This document shows, piece by piece, positions 13,642 through 14,066 of a stretch of DNA of 14,066 bases; the stretch's first letter is position 1; each line of letters begins with the position of its first letter. The DNA comes from Treponema sp. UBA7590 (GTDB lineage Bacteria > Spirochaetota > Spirochaetia > Treponematales > Treponemataceae). The position numbers and the translations under genes were made by a program. The notes below the pieces were generated by a model. That model ran no database searches. It had not been told where the DNA came from and saw only the letters and a program-made list of their open reading frames with translations. Where the stretch lies: NCBI GenBank assembly GCA_002478955.1, contig DLKK01000097.1, positions 1 through 14,066 on the forward strand, given 5' to 3'.

Positions 13642-13974
13642 TATTTTATTATATACGCAGGTAATTGGTGGGTTAAAGAAATAAAAAACACGAAAGACGT
13701 AAAAAAATATTATAAAGATTTTACCGTTTCTGCCAAAAAAGATTTTTACGATACCTATATGAAAAAATCTTTAAAATATAAAATAATAAAATATAATGAA
13801 TTTAGACCCGACAACTATATTCAGGAAAAATGCTATAGAGCGTTAAATATTTATGCTATCAACCAGAATAAATTTGCATTAAAATTAAGGTGCTTTTTTA
13901 TTGATTTTACTTTTCCTTTCGTAAGATTAAACGCAAAAATTAAAAGAAGATTAAAGGGCTTGTTTAAAAAATAA
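13642..13974 (+). pseudogene. Headless ORF, C-terminal part of an unidentified (possibly glycosyltransferase) protein
   Basis: The plus-strand frame ending in TAA at 13974 stays open leftwards past the first ATG (13759). Residues encoded before that ATG (FIIYAGNWWVKEIKN and the next 24) look like genuine protein, so ATG 13759 is unlikely to be the natural start. The block YFIIYAGNWW followed by KKYYKDFTVSAKKDFYDTY resembles, weakly, the end of GT8-type glycosyltransferases (IIHYAG...PW, then a Tyr/Trp-rich helix). The rest is Lys/Arg-rich and ends RRLKGLFKK. Homology-like coding seems to begin at about 13645, right where the oppositely oriented UPF0210 gene also loses its N-terminus. Composition is clearly richer in A+T than the neighbouring genes. 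A short stand-alone gene of 71 codons from 13759 is the alternative. Confidence 0.45.
13648..13676 (-). promoter_or_regulatory. Promoter-like sequence before the truncated UPF0210 gene
   Basis: Minus strand -35 TTAACC (13671-13676), 17-base spacer, -10 TATAAT (13648-13653), +1 predicted at 13641, the A of the ATG. It lies beyond the apparent truncation point, within sequence that reads as protein coding on the other strand, so it may be fortuitous. Confidence 0.4.
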
Positions 13975-13975
13975 T

Positions 13976-14066
13976 ATGGATAAAATAGAAGAGATTTTAA
14001 ATCGAAACGGCTCGTTTATTTGTCAAACTAAAGGCGTTAGCATGGAGCCTTTGTTTAAAGAAGGAA
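13976..14066 (+). CDS. S24/S26-type peptidase, N-terminal fragment (runs off the window)
   Basis: Only the first 30 codons are present. MDKIEEILNRNGSFICQTKG is followed by VSMEPLF, the Ser-Met motif of LexA/signal-peptidase-type serine peptidases (catalytic Ser before Met). This short form without a membrane anchor is common in gut bacterial clusters together with PqqD-like or nucleotidyltransferase genes. It begins one base after the preceding stop codon, so the two are one transcription unit. No Shine-Dalgarno is close to the ATG. The Lys of the catalytic dyad would lie beyond the window. Confidence 0.6.
   Translation, partial: MDKIEEILNRNGSFICQTKGVSMEPLFKEG

Noticed and set aside
1..14066. 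CRISPR arrays, tRNA or rRNA genes, insertion sequences, T-box or other riboswitch
   Set aside because: I found no regularly spaced repeats, cloverleaf-type sequence, transposase or conserved leader structure on either strand by eye.

Overview
The window looks like chromosome from a low-to-moderate G+C, host-associated spirochaete, most likely a gut or oral Treponema. This rests on the gene set and on overall protein character: relaxed spirochaete-type lipoboxes, a Fur-family/ZnuA/ZnuC/ZnuB operon, a TrpXYZ-type ABC operon, PutP and UPF0210. No rRNA, tRNA or other taxonomic marker is present, so the genus is an inference.

Layout. (1) 1-2837: a minus-strand ABC importer operon of the TrpX/TrpY/TrpZ class (lipoprotein binding protein, permease, ATPase), with a strong promoter that holds a palindrome and predicts a leaderless mRNA. 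(2) 3001-3453: a plus-strand solitary Vsr mismatch endonuclease. (3) 3470-6961: a minus-strand zinc operon (zur, znuA, znuC, znuB, and a small CC-motif lipoprotein), with a promoter and a 9+5+9 palindromic operator in front of the regulator. (4) 7218-7994: a plus-strand SpoU/TrmH RNA methyltransferase, also with a leaderless-type promoter. (5) 8076-13641: a minus-strand run of UPF0210 (5'-truncated), GNAT acetyltransferase, PutP symporter, DUF763 protein and an Rrf2 regulator that has its own palindrome-flanked promoter. (6) 13642-14066: a visibly more A+T-rich plus-strand patch with a headless ORF and the start of an S24/S26-type peptidase, probably the edge of an accessory or surface/peptide cluster.

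The most unusual places are: the abrupt head-to-head junction near 13640, where two genes that both lack their N-termini meet; three promoters whose -10 box puts transcription start on or next to the start codon; two regulator-linked palindromes (zinc operon and Rrf2); the extra zinc-operon lipoprotein; an Rrf2 protein without Fe-S cysteines; and a short dispersed intergenic motif, AAAACTCRACATTY, that forms imperfect hairpins. I see no CRISPR array, insertion sequence, tRNA or rRNA.
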